Source: Fen-1258 sp947085815
Lineage (GTDB): Bacteria > Bacteroidota > Ignavibacteria > Ignavibacteriales > Melioribacteraceae
Assembly (NCBI GenBank): GCA_947085815.1
Contig: CAMTXU010000032.1
Span: forward strand, 1-64,000
Direction: 5' to 3'
DNA length: 64,000 bases
Part shown: in pieces, positions 26,309-36,044 of the stretch
Layout: each line of letters starts with the position of its first letter
How positions within the stretch are numbered: the stretch's first letter is position 1
Program-made: the position numbers and the translations under genes
The notes under the pieces: model-generated
Database searches by the model: none
Told to the model about the DNA's origin: nothing
Seen by the model: the letters and a program-made list of their open reading frames with translations, nothing else

Positions 26309-27880
26309 ATGGATAAGACCTCGAACAAAGACATGCTGTCGGTAAAATTTGAAGGCGGGAAAGACCAATCATTATCACAATCCAGACTATTTCTTCATAC
26401 TCTTAATTCTATTAGTGATTGCATCTCCATTACTGATATGAATGACATAATTGTCTACGTCAATAAATCGTTTACAGCGACTTACGGTTATACGGCGGAG
26501 GAGCTGGTCGGAAATCATATATCAATGTTGCGGTCGGATAAAAATGATGCGGATATATTAAAGAAAATTCTTCCTCAAACACTTAAAGATGGCTGGCGGG
26601 GTAAGATTTGGAATAAAAGAAAAAATGGAGAAGAATTTTTAATTGAGTTGTACTCAACAATTGTCCGTGATGATAATGAAAAACCCCTGGCTCTTGTCGG
26701 TGTTGCTCGGGACTTGACAGATCAGATTGAAGCGGAAGAAAAATTACTTGAAGTGCATGGAAAATACCGGCATCTATTCCGGGAAATTAAAACCGCTATT
26801 TACGAAAGCACTCCCGATGGAAAATTAATTGAATTAAATCCCGCCGGAATGGAACTCTTAGGAATTGAATCTACGGAACAGTTTGCGAGTATTAACGTTG
26901 GCGATGCTTTTTATATAAATAAATCGGATAGAGAAACGATCAATAAAGAGGTTGAAAAAAACGGATTTGTTAAAGACTATGAATTGAATTTGAAAACTCT
27001 GAATAATGTAGTCATAACAGTTCGAGAGACTTCAACCGCCGTTAAAGATAAATCCGGCAATACTATTGCATACCGCGGAATTTTAAGGGACATAACGGAA
27101 GCCAAGAAGAATGAGGATAAGCTCAAACAGGTGGTTGAGAAATTAGAGATGGTTAATGGTCAGCTGCTTAAATCCGAGAGTGAGCTTAGAAATACAAACG
27201 CGACAAAAGATAAATTCTTTTCTATTATTGCGCATGATTTAAGAAGTCCTTTCAGTTCGTTGTTAAGTTTTTCGGAATTCTTGATTGAGGATATCGAGAC
27301 TCTGGAGAAGGAAGAAACAAAACTCTTTGCCGAAAAAATTCACGAGGCTGCTCAAAGTGTTTTTGCATTGCTTGAGAACCTTCTTCAGTGGTCAAGAATT
27401 CAGTCCGGTAAAATTCCATATAACCCGTCAAACTTTAATATTAATTTTAAGATCAACCAAGTTATTAGGCTTCTTGCTAACAATGCGGCTAATAAAAAAA
27501 TTACGATTCTTAACGAATGTCCGGCTAACTCAATTGTATTTGCCGATGAGGACATGCTTTTCTCTGTGATTCAAAATCTCCTTTCAAACGCTATTAAATT
27601 TACAAACAAAGAGGGGACAATTGTTTTTAGGTGCATGATTTTGGAAAAGGAAGTAAAAATTTCTATTACGGATAACGGTGTTGGTGTGAAGGAAGAAGAT
27701 TTAAAAAAATTATTCCGCTTTGACACAAATTTTACGACATACGGAACAAGCGATGAAAAAGGAAGCGGTTTGGGATTACTTCTTTGCCATGAGATGATAG
27801 AGAAAAACCGGGGTAAAATTACCGTTGAAAGTAAAATCGGCGAGGGAACATCATTTACTTTTACACTTCCGAAAGCCTAA
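26309..27880 (+). CDS. PAS domain sensor histidine kinase
   Basis: A 523-residue hybrid of two PAS domains and a kinase core, with no membrane helix, so probably cytoplasmic. PAS1 is at about 30-140, PAS2 at about 150-265 (each ends in a PAC-like GVARDLT or GILRDIT segment), and a coiled coil is at 266-300. HisKA has the phospho-accepting H309 in FFSIIAHDLRSP. The HATPase follows with an N box SVIQNLLSNAIKFTN, G1 ITDNGVGV and G2 GSGLGLLLC. No response regulator lies next to it, so it is an orphan kinase. The signal is unknown. Confidence 0.92.
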   Translation: MDKTSNKDMLSVKFEGGKDQSLSQSRLFLHTLNSISDCISITDMNDIIVYVNKSFTATYGYTAEELVGNHISMLRSDKNDADILKKILPQTLKDGWRGKIWNKRKNGEEFLIELYSTIVRDDNEKPLALVGVARDLTDQIEAEEKLLEVHGKYRHLFREIKTAIYESTPDGKLIELNPAGMELLGIESTEQFASINVGDAFYINKSDRETINKEVEKNGFVKDYELNLKTLNNVVITVRETSTAVKDKSGNTIAYRGILRDITEAKKNEDKLKQVVEKLEMVNGQLLKSESELRNTNATKDKFFSIIAHDLRSPFSSLLSFSEFLIEDIETLEKEETKLFAEKIHEAAQSVFALLENLLQWSRIQSGKIPYNPSNFNINFKINQVIRLLANNAANKKITILNECPANSIVFADEDMLFSVIQNLLSNAIKFTNKEGTIVFRCMILEKEVKISITDNGVGVKEEDLKKLFRFDTNFTTYGTSDEKGSGLGLLLCHEMIEKNRGKITVESKIGEGTSFTFTLPKA

Positions 27881-27892
27881 ACCGAACTCAGT

Positions 27893-28363
27893 CTAAACAA
27901 TTATCCTATTGATGTGATGGCGCATATGATCGAAATAATCTTTTACAAAATATTCTAACGTTGCCGGCTCACTTGCAGGAATCTCTTTCCAAGCAATCAG
28001 ATCAAGGTTGTGATTCACCCTTTCCTTCTTCAAATCTACTTCCGGGATTCTGGTTATTAGATGAATTATCAAAAAATTGAAATCCTTCCAGAGTTCAACA
28101 AGTGAATGCCAATTAATGTTTTGATAATCCTGAACCCTGACCCACTCATTCTGATCATAACCCGGAAAGATCAGATCGTCTGTAAATTGAGCGCGTACAA
28201 ACCGCTGATGATTGTTCGATGCTGAGTCGATAAGATGTCCCAGAATTTCTTTCTTAGACCATTTTTCATTTTCGCGGAAGGATGTTTCAATATCACTCAT
28301 GGAAGAAAGCGTATCAACTACTTCATGCAGATAATCTTTCTGCTCTTTTAAATATTCCTTCAT
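27893..28363 (-). CDS. DinB family protein
   Basis: A 156-residue four-helix-bundle protein of the DinB/YfiT superfamily. The pattern WSKKEILGHLIDSASNNHQRF and the final FDHMRHHINRI carry the histidines that usually bind a metal. Members include thiol transferases and many of unknown function. It converges on the histidine kinase gene with a 12-bp gap. The substrate is unknown. Confidence 0.82.
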   Translation of the reverse strand: MKEYLKEQKDYLHEVVDTLSSMSDIETSFRENEKWSKKEILGHLIDSASNNHQRFVRAQFTDDLIFPGYDQNEWVRVQDYQNINWHSLVELWKDFNFLIIHLITRIPEVDLKKERVNHNLDLIAWKEIPASEPATLEYFVKDYFDHMRHHINRIIV

Positions 28364-28560
28364 AGCACTCTTTTGTTTTACTTGAATGAAAACCTTTATG
28401 AATTTATTTTATTTTCATGAATAAAAAAACAGATAATTTTTGTTGAGCCGCTGAATAACATCCTTGATAAATGGTTCATCTTTGGGTAAGTTTCTTTTAA
28501 ACGAACTAGGAAAAATGTTTATATCTTTAATTTAACTCTTGTACTATGGAGGCTCTGTTT

Positions 28561-29760
28561 ATGTCCAAAGAAATGGTCTTAGAAAAAATTGATCAAGCGG
28601 TAAAAATATTAAATGAAAAAAATATTGATATGTGGATGACTTTTGTACGTGAAACCGGAAATATGAAAGATCCGATGATGGATATGATTGTCGGAACAGG
28701 CGCAACATGGTCTTCGGCATTTATTATCACAAAAAATGGAAACACACACGCAATTGTAGGTTCTCTTGAACTTGCGAATATGAAAGCGATCGGCACATAT
28801 AAAGAGATACATCCTTATTTGAAATCGGTAAAAGAAGATTTACTGAAAGTACTGGATATGTATAAACCGGAAAAGATCGCAATTAATTACTCGCGAAATT
28901 CAACTTTGGCGGACGGCTTGCCGCACGGTTTATATCTTGAATTACTCGATCATCTGAAAGAGACGAAATATTTCAATGCATTAATCTCTTCCGAGGAAAT
29001 AGTTGCCGCGCTGCGCGGAAGAAAATCTCAGACTGAACTAAATTTGATGAAGGAAGCAATCAAAGAGACACTTAAGATATTTGATGAGGTAACTAAATAT
29101 TTAAAACCGGGTTTAACTGAAAAACAAATTGCAAGTTTTGTTCATGATCTAACTGCAAAAAGAGGATTTGGTCTCGCGTGGGATAAAGAATATTGTCCAT
29201 CGGTTTTTACAGGACCCGATACGGCGGGCGCGCACGCAGGACCAACTGACCGGGTGATCGAAGCGGGACATGTAATTAATATGGATTTTGGAATTAAGTA
29301 TAAAGATTACTGTTCGGATTTACAGAGAACCTGGTATGTTCTTAACCCGCGCGAAGACAAAGCTCCTATTGAAGTGCAAAAGGGTTTCAATGTAATTGTT
29401 GAATCAATTACCCGCTCTTCTAATGAATTGAAGCCGGGCAAGAAAGGTTACGAGATTGATGAAATAGCGCGTAATTATATACAAGTACACGGTTATTCGG
29501 AATATCCGCACGGGCTTGGGCATCAAGTTGGAAGGTCATGCCATGACGGCGGCTGCCTGCTTGGACCAAAATGGGAACGGTACGGAAATGCACCCTATCT
29601 GGAGGTTGAAGAGGGAAATGTCTTTACAATTGAGCCGAGATTGACGATCCCTAATTATGGTATTGCGACTGTTGAAGAGGAACTTGTGATAACAAAAACC
29701 GGATGTGAATATTTATCGGAAAGACAAAAAGAAATTTATTTAGTAACTCACCTTTCGTAA
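28561..29760 (+). CDS. M24 family metallopeptidase (Xaa-Pro peptidase-like)
   Basis: A 399-residue creatinase/prolidase-fold protein. The five metal ligands are visible: MDFG, CSDLQRT, the histidine of PHGLGHQVG, FTIEPRL and TVEEELVI. The N-terminal creatinase-like domain is present. It would cleave Xaa-Pro peptides or a related bond. The frame starts with an ATG at 28546, but GGAGG at 28548-28552 lies 8 nt before the second ATG (28561), which is chosen. It is monocistronic, followed by a palindromic repeat. Confidence 0.9.
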   Translation: MSKEMVLEKIDQAVKILNEKNIDMWMTFVRETGNMKDPMMDMIVGTGATWSSAFIITKNGNTHAIVGSLELANMKAIGTYKEIHPYLKSVKEDLLKVLDMYKPEKIAINYSRNSTLADGLPHGLYLELLDHLKETKYFNALISSEEIVAALRGRKSQTELNLMKEAIKETLKIFDEVTKYLKPGLTEKQIASFVHDLTAKRGFGLAWDKEYCPSVFTGPDTAGAHAGPTDRVIEAGHVINMDFGIKYKDYCSDLQRTWYVLNPREDKAPIEVQKGFNVIVESITRSSNELKPGKKGYEIDEIARNYIQVHGYSEYPHGLGHQVGRSCHDGGCLLGPKWERYGNAPYLEVEEGNVFTIEPRLTIPNYGIATVEEELVITKTGCEYLSERQKEIYLVTHLS

Positions 29761-29762
29761 GG

Positions 29763-29877
29763 TGTCATTCTGAACGGAACAGTTTACCCCGCTTTGCGGG
29801 GAAGTGGAGTGAAGAATCTATTGATTTCATAACAAAAATTTAGATTCTTCCCCCGATAGATCGGGGTCAGAATGACA
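29763..29877. repeat. Palindromic intergenic element, family A copy 1 (GTCATTCTGA)
   Basis: Terminal arms TGTCATTCTGA (29763-29773) and TCAGAATGACA (29867-29877) are perfect. Inside are hairpins CCCCGC-TTT-GCGGGG (29787-29801) and CCCCGAT-AG-ATCGGGG (29851-29866), and a GAAGAATCTA/TAGATTCTTC pair. A second copy lies at 44594-44688. It is non-coding and resembles a MITE or REP-type element. The 181 bp left of this gap before the TonB receptor show nothing else. Confidence 0.85.
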
Positions 29878-30058
29878 AATAATGTGTTTGCGTAAGGTGA
29901 GTTAGTAAGATAATCCGTGGCTCTATTTGTAGATCATATAAATTCAATGGTTTAATAAATTTCAACAATTGCAAAAAAAAATATATATCTTAAATGGTAT
30001 CTGTAGTTTAGATTCTTACTTTATTGATTTATTAATAATATCTTAAACAGGAGGATGT

Positions 30059-33000
30059 ATGGGACGAAGATTTAAAATTTCTTTCACTTTTACGCTCTTG
30101 ATTCTATTTATGTTTTCAAGCAAAGCATACCCTCAGGGTGTCACTACTGCTTCTATGAACGGTATTGTAAAAGATGTTACCGGAGAGGCTCTACCCGCAG
30201 CAAGTGTACATGCAATTCATGAACCTACTGGCACAAAGTATGGCGCATTTACTACAACGGACGGAAGATTCAGTTTACCAAACTTAAAAATCGGCGGTCC
30301 GTATTCAGTTACAGTTACTTATGTTGGTTACAAGAGTGAAAAACAAGAAAACATCTACTTAAATCTCGGTCAAAATTTTCGAGTAGAATTTGTGCTGCAA
30401 AGTGAAGCCGTCAGCATGAAAGAAATTACTGTTTCTACAGAAAAAGATAATACTTTAAATAGCAGCAGAACTGGCGCCGCAACATATATTTCAGCATCTC
30501 AAGTTGCAGAACTGCCATCGATTAAAAGAAGTACAAGAGATATAACAAGATTAGATCCGCGAAGCGATGGTAATTACAGCTTTGGTGGAAGAAACTGGTT
30601 ATATAACAACATTTCACTCGATGGCTCATATTTCAACAATTCATTTGGGCTAGATGATCCTGCCCCGGGTGGGCAAACAAATGCCGAACCTGTTCCTTTT
30701 GATGCTGTTGCGGAAGTACAAGTTTCAGTTGCACCGTTTGATGTTAGAGAAGGAGGATTCACTGGTGCCGGTATTAATACAGTAACAAAAAGCGGAACAA
30801 ATAAATATAAAGCTTCATTGTATAGCTTTATGAGAAACGAAAATTTGATTGGTAATACTGTAAGCGGAAATAAAGTAGTAGCTAATCCAAGTCTTTCTTA
30901 TAACCAATCAGGATTTACCGCCAGTGGTCCAATTATTCCAAATACTTTGTTTGTATTTATGAACGGTGAAATAGAAAGAAGAGAAGATCCGGGATCTAAT
31001 TTTGCGGCAAACCGCGGAACATCTGGATTCGGAATTTCGAGAGCAACTGCCTCTGATATGGATAAGATCAGACAAAGAATGATCTCTGTATATGGGTACG
31101 ATCCAGGTGCTTATGAAAATTATACCAATCGCACAGACAATGAAAAATTCTTGATAAAATTCGATTGGAATATTAATGAAAGCAACATTTTTACATTTAG
31201 ATATAATTACCTTAATGCCAAGCGCGATTTACCTCCCCATCCATTCGCAATTAGTTTAAATGGTGGCAGAGGACCAAATGAAAACACTTTGCCGTTTCAA
31301 AATTCCGGCTATAGAATGAATAACCAGTTAAGTTCATTTGCTGCTGAATTAAATAGTAGAGGTGATAAGTGGGCTAATAGATTTTTTACCAGCTACAATA
31401 GATTCAGAGATTTTAGACAACCGGTCTCCAAAGTGTATCCAACAATTGAAATTGCCGAAAACGGTATTGCTTATACTACATTAGGTGTTGAGCCTTTCTC
31501 TATTAATAATATTCTTGATCAAGATGTTTGGCAGTTTACAAACAATTTCAGTTATTTTGCTGGAAATCATGTTATCACCGCCGGTGTGAATTTTGAATAC
31601 TTCAAATTCTATAATTCATTCAACCTTTTCTATGCGGGATATTTTCCACTTGACGCACAGTTTGGAGGACCAAGATTTTCATCATTAGCTCAGTTCTTCC
31701 AATTGACCGATAAGGCTAATCCGGGCTTTATTGATTTCAATAAAATGGCTTCTGATGCTGTAAAGAATCCGTTTAAAGGTGAAGTGATCGAAGTTGGTCA
31801 GTTAGCTTTCTACGCACAAGATGAATATTTGGTTTCTGAAAAATTCTCTTTAAGCTATGGTTTGCGTGTCGATATTCCGATGTACCTAAATGATTTGGTA
31901 GATAATCCATTTTCAAGATCGTTAAATTTACTTGACGCAGATGGAAAACCGGAGACTGTTGATCAGAGTAAACTTCCGAAAGCAGTGCCACTTTTTTCTC
32001 CACGAGTTGGATTTAATTGGGATGTTACAGGCGACAGGTCAACACAACTAAGAGGCGGAACCGGAATATTTACAGGCAGACTTCCATTTGTTTGGATCGG
32101 AAATAATATCTCTAATCCGGGAGCTAACCCAAATCTTCCCCCTCATTTACGATCCTATTTTTTGAATGCAATGGTTGAAGATTTTAAATGGCCGCAAGTA
32201 TGGACAACTAATCTGGCTATAGATCATATGCTTCCCGATGATATTTTAGGCACTCTCGAAATAGTTTATGGCAAAGATATAAATGGAATTTATGTTAGAG
32301 ATGCAAACTTGGGAAAAATAAAAGGTTATCTGCCCGCACCGGATGGAAGACCTGTTTTTAGCGGACCTATTTATTTTTCCATTGGCGGTGCAGACGTAAT
32401 TGATAATTCGAGTGAAGGATACAACTATAGCATAACAACACAATTTAGAAAGAATTTCGATTTCGGTCTTAATACAAGTTTATCCTACACATATCTTGAG
32501 GCTAAAAGTTTAATGAAATCAACTGAAATTGCATTGGCAATGTATGGTGAAAATCCAACTCAAGGAAATCCAAATAAACCGTATCTAAGTTACTCCGAAT
32601 TTGGCAACCGCCATCGTATAGTTGCTTCTTCTACATATCGCCATGAATGGTCAGAAAGCTGGGCTACAAGTATTGGCGTATTTATTGAAATTGCAGAAGG
32701 GAATAGATTCAGCGGAGCTGGAGGAAACAGATATTCATATATTTATTCAGGCGATGTTAACGGCGATGGTCAGCCGACAAACGATTTAATTTATATTCCA
32801 CGGAACAAAAGTGAAATTATCTTTGACCCATATGTGGATGCAAGCGGTAGAACTGTTTCGGCTGATGAACAATGGAACGCTTTTAATGCTTTTATTGAGC
32901 AGGATGATTACTTAAAAAATAACCGCGGAATTATTGCCGAACGTTTTGGAGCAATTAATCCATGGTTCAGCAATATAGACTTAAGATTATTACAAGACTT

Positions 33001-33262
33001 CTCGTTTTTTATGGGGAAACAAAAACAAACATTTCAACTGAGTGTTGATATTCTAAATGTTGCTAATCTTCTAAATTCTGATTGGGGTGTTAGACAAGTT
33101 GCAAACACGTCGGCAACTTCACCGCTTCTGTTTGTGAAATACAATACTCAAGGAGCCCCTGTTTTTAACTTCAATACTAATTTGAAAAAAACATTTATTG
33201 ATGATCCGGGAGTGCTATCGCGCTGGCAAATGCAAATTGGCATTCGTTATCTATTCAATTAG
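30059..33262 (+). CDS. TonB-dependent receptor, OAR-like, with carboxypeptidase-regulatory domain
   Basis: A 1067-residue outer-membrane protein. A signal peptide (FTLLILFMFSSKAYPQG) is followed by a CarboxypepD_reg-like beta domain at about 30-105 (GIVKDVTGEALPAASVHAI), a plug domain at about 130-245 (GGRNWLYNNISLDGSYFNN, GGFTGAGINTVTKSGTN) and a long barrel ending in IGIRYLFN, with the terminal aromatic-hydrophobic-N typical of barrels. This architecture resembles the Oar family. The substrate is unknown and no SusD partner is present. A strong terminator follows. Confidence 0.9.
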   Translation: MGRRFKISFTFTLLILFMFSSKAYPQGVTTASMNGIVKDVTGEALPAASVHAIHEPTGTKYGAFTTTDGRFSLPNLKIGGPYSVTVTYVGYKSEKQENIYLNLGQNFRVEFVLQSEAVSMKEITVSTEKDNTLNSSRTGAATYISASQVAELPSIKRSTRDITRLDPRSDGNYSFGGRNWLYNNISLDGSYFNNSFGLDDPAPGGQTNAEPVPFDAVAEVQVSVAPFDVREGGFTGAGINTVTKSGTNKYKASLYSFMRNENLIGNTVSGNKVVANPSLSYNQSGFTASGPIIPNTLFVFMNGEIERREDPGSNFAANRGTSGFGISRATASDMDKIRQRMISVYGYDPGAYENYTNRTDNEKFLIKFDWNINESNIFTFRYNYLNAKRDLPPHPFAISLNGGRGPNENTLPFQNSGYRMNNQLSSFAAELNSRGDKWANRFFTSYNRFRDFRQPVSKVYPTIEIAENGIAYTTLGVEPFSINNILDQDVWQFTNNFSYFAGNHVITAGVNFEYFKFYNSFNLFYAGYFPLDAQFGGPRFSSLAQFFQLTDKANPGFIDFNKMASDAVKNPFKGEVIEVGQLAFYAQDEYLVSEKFSLSYGLRVDIPMYLNDLVDNPFSRSLNLLDADGKPETVDQSKLPKAVPLFSPRVGFNWDVTGDRSTQLRGGTGIFTGRLPFVWIGNNISNPGANPNLPPHLRSYFLNAMVEDFKWPQVWTTNLAIDHMLPDDILGTLEIVYGKDINGIYVRDANLGKIKGYLPAPDGRPVFSGPIYFSIGGADVIDNSSEGYNYSITTQFRKNFDFGLNTSLSYTYLEAKSLMKSTEIALAMYGENPTQGNPNKPYLSYSEFGNRHRIVASSTYRHEWSESWATSIGVFIEIAEGNRFSGAGGNRYSYIYSGDVNGDGQPTNDLIYIPRNKSEIIFDPYVDASGRTVSADEQWNAFNAFIEQDDYLKNNRGIIAERFGAINPWFSNIDLRLLQDFSFFMGKQKQTFQLSVDILNVANLLNSDWGVRQVANTSATSPLLFVKYNTQGAPVFNFNTNLKKTFIDDPGVLSRWQMQIGIRYLFN

Positions 33263-33284
33263 CTGCCTCTCCTAATTATTCCTT

Positions 33285-33314
33285 AAAACTCCCTGTTTGA
33301 ACAGGGAGTTTTTT
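33285..33314 (+). terminator. Intrinsic terminator after the TonB receptor
   Basis: AAAACTCCCTGTT, TG, then AACAGGGAGTTTT gives a 13-bp stem followed by a T run, 22 bp after the stop codon. Confidence 0.9.
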
Positions 33315-33502
33315 ATACATCGGCGCGTAATCTTAAAATCTGTATCGGTCATTTGCCCATTACACTATGTTTCTCTTTAGCAACATTTATTTTTTCATTG
33401 CCGGTCAAATCCGTAAAGTATATTCACTCGAAATTTTGGAAGTGATAAAATCGGTTTCGTTTTAAATATTAATTTAGAAAGGTTTCATCTGTATAGAGGA
33501 AA

Positions 33503-34147
33503 TTAATTGTTCATAGAAGAAATGAGATAATTATCAAGTCCGTTAAGACATGTTATGTAATGAACATTTTCTAATGCAGATAAGATAGTAGAGTGCTCTG
33601 CTCCTAGTGCTTGCCCGCCCACTAATATTTCCTGTTCGGGAAAATCTTCTTTAATCACCTGCACCAATTTTATTAATCTGTTTATGTTGATATAAAAGCT
33701 GCTGGAAATTCCAACAACATCAGGCCGTTTATCTTTTATTAATCGAAGGATATCTTGTTCGGGAGTATTTGAACCGGCGAAAATTGTATTCCAGCCGCTT
33801 GACTCAAAATAACCGGTAACCATTCTAGCTCCAAGATCGTGAAATTCCTTATCAATGCAAGTTATTAAGGCAAGCTTGCCAAATTTTTGCTCATTAGTAA
33901 AAGAAGATGAGACAAGCTCTATCAATCCCTCGGTTATTTTTGTTGCGATATGTTCATCTGCAACGGAGCATCTTTCTTTTTCCCAAAGCAGCCCGATTCT
34001 GTACATAGATCTCTGCAAAAGGTCCATGTAAATTTCTTTAATGCCGACATTGTCTTTGATAAGCTTTAGTACAATTTGATAACACTGTTTTTTATCGCCA
34101 TCGAGCAGCGCGTTTAGATAATGTAAATAAACTGTTTCCGAAATCAT
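33503..34147 (-). CDS. B12-binding sensor domain protein with CarH-type Wx9EH signature, no DNA-binding domain
   Basis: A 214-residue protein made only of the two light/B12-sensing domains of CarH-like regulators. The four-helix cap is at about 1-85, with W55 and E65-H66 giving the Wx9EH pattern (WEKERCSVADEH). The Rossmann cobalamin domain is at about 90-210, with the lower-ligand histidine H103 in EFHDLG and the GG of LVGGQALG. The usual Asp of DxHxxG is Glu101. CarH uses adenosylcobalamin for light sensing, through an N-terminal MerR-type HTH that is missing here. It may signal through a partner protein. Light sensing is inference; a methyltransferase-associated corrinoid protein is the alternative. 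Confidence 0.8.
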   Translation of the reverse strand: MISETVYLHYLNALLDGDKKQCYQIVLKLIKDNVGIKEIYMDLLQRSMYRIGLLWEKERCSVADEHIATKITEGLIELVSSSFTNEQKFGKLALITCIDKEFHDLGARMVTGYFESSGWNTIFAGSNTPEQDILRLIKDKRPDVVGISSSFYININRLIKLVQVIKEDFPEQEILVGGQALGAEHSTILSALENVHYITCLNGLDNYLISSMNN

Positions 34148-34208
34148 TTTTCAGTTAAATTTTGTTGCACTCTATTCTAAACGAAAAGCGAAAAGAAATA
34201 ATTCCAAA

Positions 34209-34865
34209 TCAGCTATGATTTTTAATTCGATTTTTCTGACGTTTATTGATCAAGCGTGAGATACGGTAGCTTGTATATGCAAAGAAGGGGGCGGCAAGTA
34301 CGTCAATTGTATAATGAACGTGTTGAATTAAAACACAAAAAGCCACCATAATTGTGCAGATCAAAAAAATGGTTTTTAATTTTTTACTTTTTGCGGTTAA
34401 GAAGAAGAGAAACATTGTTGACGTATGTCCCGAAAAGAAAAGATCGCGCAGTAAAGTGTTGCCCCCGCCGAAGAATTCAACAAATGGATCTTGTAATGGA
34501 ATAATATGAATGGGCGCATTCAACGGTAAAAAATAGATTGTAATTAACCGCAGCGCAGCGACTAATGTGTACGATTGTAAAGCAACCAACATTTTTGCAG
34601 GATGAAAAACCAAGAAACCAAGTGCAGTAATTAATCCAGTGTAAATTAATCCGAATGTTAACCAGGTTACATCTACTGCATCAAATAAAGAAAGGAAAGG
34701 ATCGTTGAAAGAGAATCCGGGACGATTCTCGTTGTACGCGAGAAATTTTGCCAGCAGAGAGAGAATAATGCCTAGAAGAACCAGAGTTACAGCAAGACGT
34801 GCTCTGTAACCTTTGTCGGCGTTCGCTGATTGCCATATCGATTTTAATTCGAGAAGTTTAGTCAA
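34209..34865 (-). CDS. PAP2-like membrane phosphatase, sphingomyelin-synthase-like
   Basis: A 218-residue protein with six predicted membrane helices. The active-site pattern FSGHTSTMFLFFL and HVHYTIDVLAA matches the PAP2_C (sphingomyelin synthase-like) group, which transfers or hydrolyses lipid phosphate head groups. The catalytic histidines of both motifs are present. The frame starts with TTG at 34865, with no ATG before the first helix. It lies upstream of the B12-sensor gene on the same strand, 61 bp apart. The lipid substrate is unknown. Confidence 0.75.
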   Translation of the reverse strand: MTKLLELKSIWQSANADKGYRARLAVTLVLLGIILSLLAKFLAYNENRPGFSFNDPFLSLFDAVDVTWLTFGLIYTGLITALGFLVFHPAKMLVALQSYTLVAALRLITIYFLPLNAPIHIIPLQDPFVEFFGGGNTLLRDLFFSGHTSTMFLFFLTAKSKKLKTIFLICTIMVAFCVLIQHVHYTIDVLAAPFFAYTSYRISRLINKRQKNRIKNHS

Positions 34866-34908
34866 TTATTTTTTTGGAATTTCTGAAAAATGTTGGCTAA
34901 AAAATAGT

Positions 34909-35065
34909 GAAAGAAAAGGGGTTGTCCAAAAAGTTGTCGAATGTCATTTCGAGCGAAGTCAAGAAATGGACTTACGTGTTCTAATCACACTTCTTCGAAG
35001 GAGGTCTTCGGACGACTTCGTTCAATGTAATACGAAATTTATTTTTTGAAAAACCCTTTCTTTTC
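34909..35065. repeat. MITE-like element with imperfect 24-bp terminal inverted repeats
   Basis: The left end (34909-34932, starts GAAAGAAAAGGGG) and right end (35042-35065, ends CCCTTTCTTTTC) are imperfect inverted copies. Inside is a copy of repeat family B (CATTTCGAGCGAAG, 34945-34968) and a CTTCTTCGAAGGAG-type palindrome. No ORF. It lies in the 278-bp gap before the PAP2-like gene. Confidence 0.6.
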
Positions 35066-35143
35066 TAACTACGTCCACTAATTTGCCGCGCATCGAGTTA
35101 TTGGAAACAAATAAATTAAGGTGATAATGAATTTAGCGATTAA

Positions 35144-35608
35144 CTATGCTAGCTTTCCAAATATCTTCATAAAGAAAGCAGTCATCCTATGAAAAATGTC
35201 GGCGTCTTTTATAAACATCATCGGGCAGCCGGAGCGGATAACCATTAACCCGTTCTCCTCGCCAAGTTTTGCGGCTTCTTCAGAAAAACTTCCGGCACCA
35301 AATGAACGATGAAACCAAATTCTTGAAATTCCATTTTCTACACATTGTTGAACAACCTCAACCGAAGCTGAGGGATTTGTTGCTATAAATACCGAGTCGG
35401 CTTTTTTAGGAGTAGCGCTCAATGTAGGATAGCATTTATCTCCTTCGATTAGATCGGCAAACGGATTGATTGGATAAACTGTGTAACCCGCATCTTTAAA
35501 TTTTTTGTAGATCGGATTACCTACCTCGCGTTGAGGTTTTCGCGACACACCCGCAATTGCAATAACCTTCTGATCGAGGAAGTCTTTTACTTTTTGTTCG
35601 TAATTCAT
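35144..35608 (-). CDS. CoA-binding protein (YccU-like)
   Basis: A 154-residue single Rossmann-fold protein of the CoA_binding_2 family. The nucleotide-binding start is VIAIAGVSRKPQREVGNPIYK, followed by GYTVYPINP and a C-terminal GLMVIRSGCPMMF. Such proteins bind CoA in isolation but their physiological role is unknown. It stands alone between two repeat-rich gaps. Confidence 0.88.
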   Translation of the reverse strand: MNYEQKVKDFLDQKVIAIAGVSRKPQREVGNPIYKKFKDAGYTVYPINPFADLIEGDKCYPTLSATPKKADSVFIATNPSASVEVVQQCVENGISRIWFHRSFGAGSFSEEAAKLGEENGLMVIRSGCPMMFIKDADIFHRMTAFFMKIFGKLA

Positions 35609-35824
35609 AACTAATATTCCTTTGTTAATTCATATGAAGAATGCTTTCTACCATAAAATAAAAGAAAAATTCAAGGAGAAGAGATCTATTACAAATTATT
35701 ACTGAAGGCATCTCTTTGAGAGAATGGCACACTGATTAAACGGACTTGCCTTCTGCAAGCTCATAAGCGTCAACTTAACAATGAATTTTTATTAATAACT
35801 CCGGTACCAGTCTAAAACAAAGTA

Positions 35825-35992
35825 CAATTTGGGCTGAAGCCCTTGGTTTTTGTGCTCTTGTTTTTTCCCCGACTTAAAAAGCCGGGGTTATAGCAACAAA
35901 CTTCTACTAAGTTGAAGCCTATGTGCTGCAAGCAGATTCACACAAATCAAAATCTGTGGAAATCCGACAAATCCGCATCATCCGTGTGCTAT
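35825..35992. repeat. Intergenic repeat cluster (GGGCTGAAGCCC, CCCCG...CGGGG, ATCCGTG words)
   Basis: The 436-bp gap 35609-36044 has no gene. It holds GGGCTGAAGCCC (35831-35842), the hairpin CCCCG/CGGGG (35867-35887), and a stretch of ATCTGTGG/ATCCGTGT words (35937-35992) similar to the repeat before serC. A related CCGGGG-type stretch occurs at 52060-52207. The left part of the gap (35609-35824) shows nothing. Confidence 0.55.
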
Positions 35993-36044
35993 CAAAAATG
36001 TTGCAGTTCTGTATAATCCTATTTTTCAGAAGAAGTCAATAGGA

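Noticed and set aside
29881..30058. Cobalamin or other riboswitch before the TonB receptor
   Set aside because: The stretch is AT-rich without conserved box sequences or a long stem.
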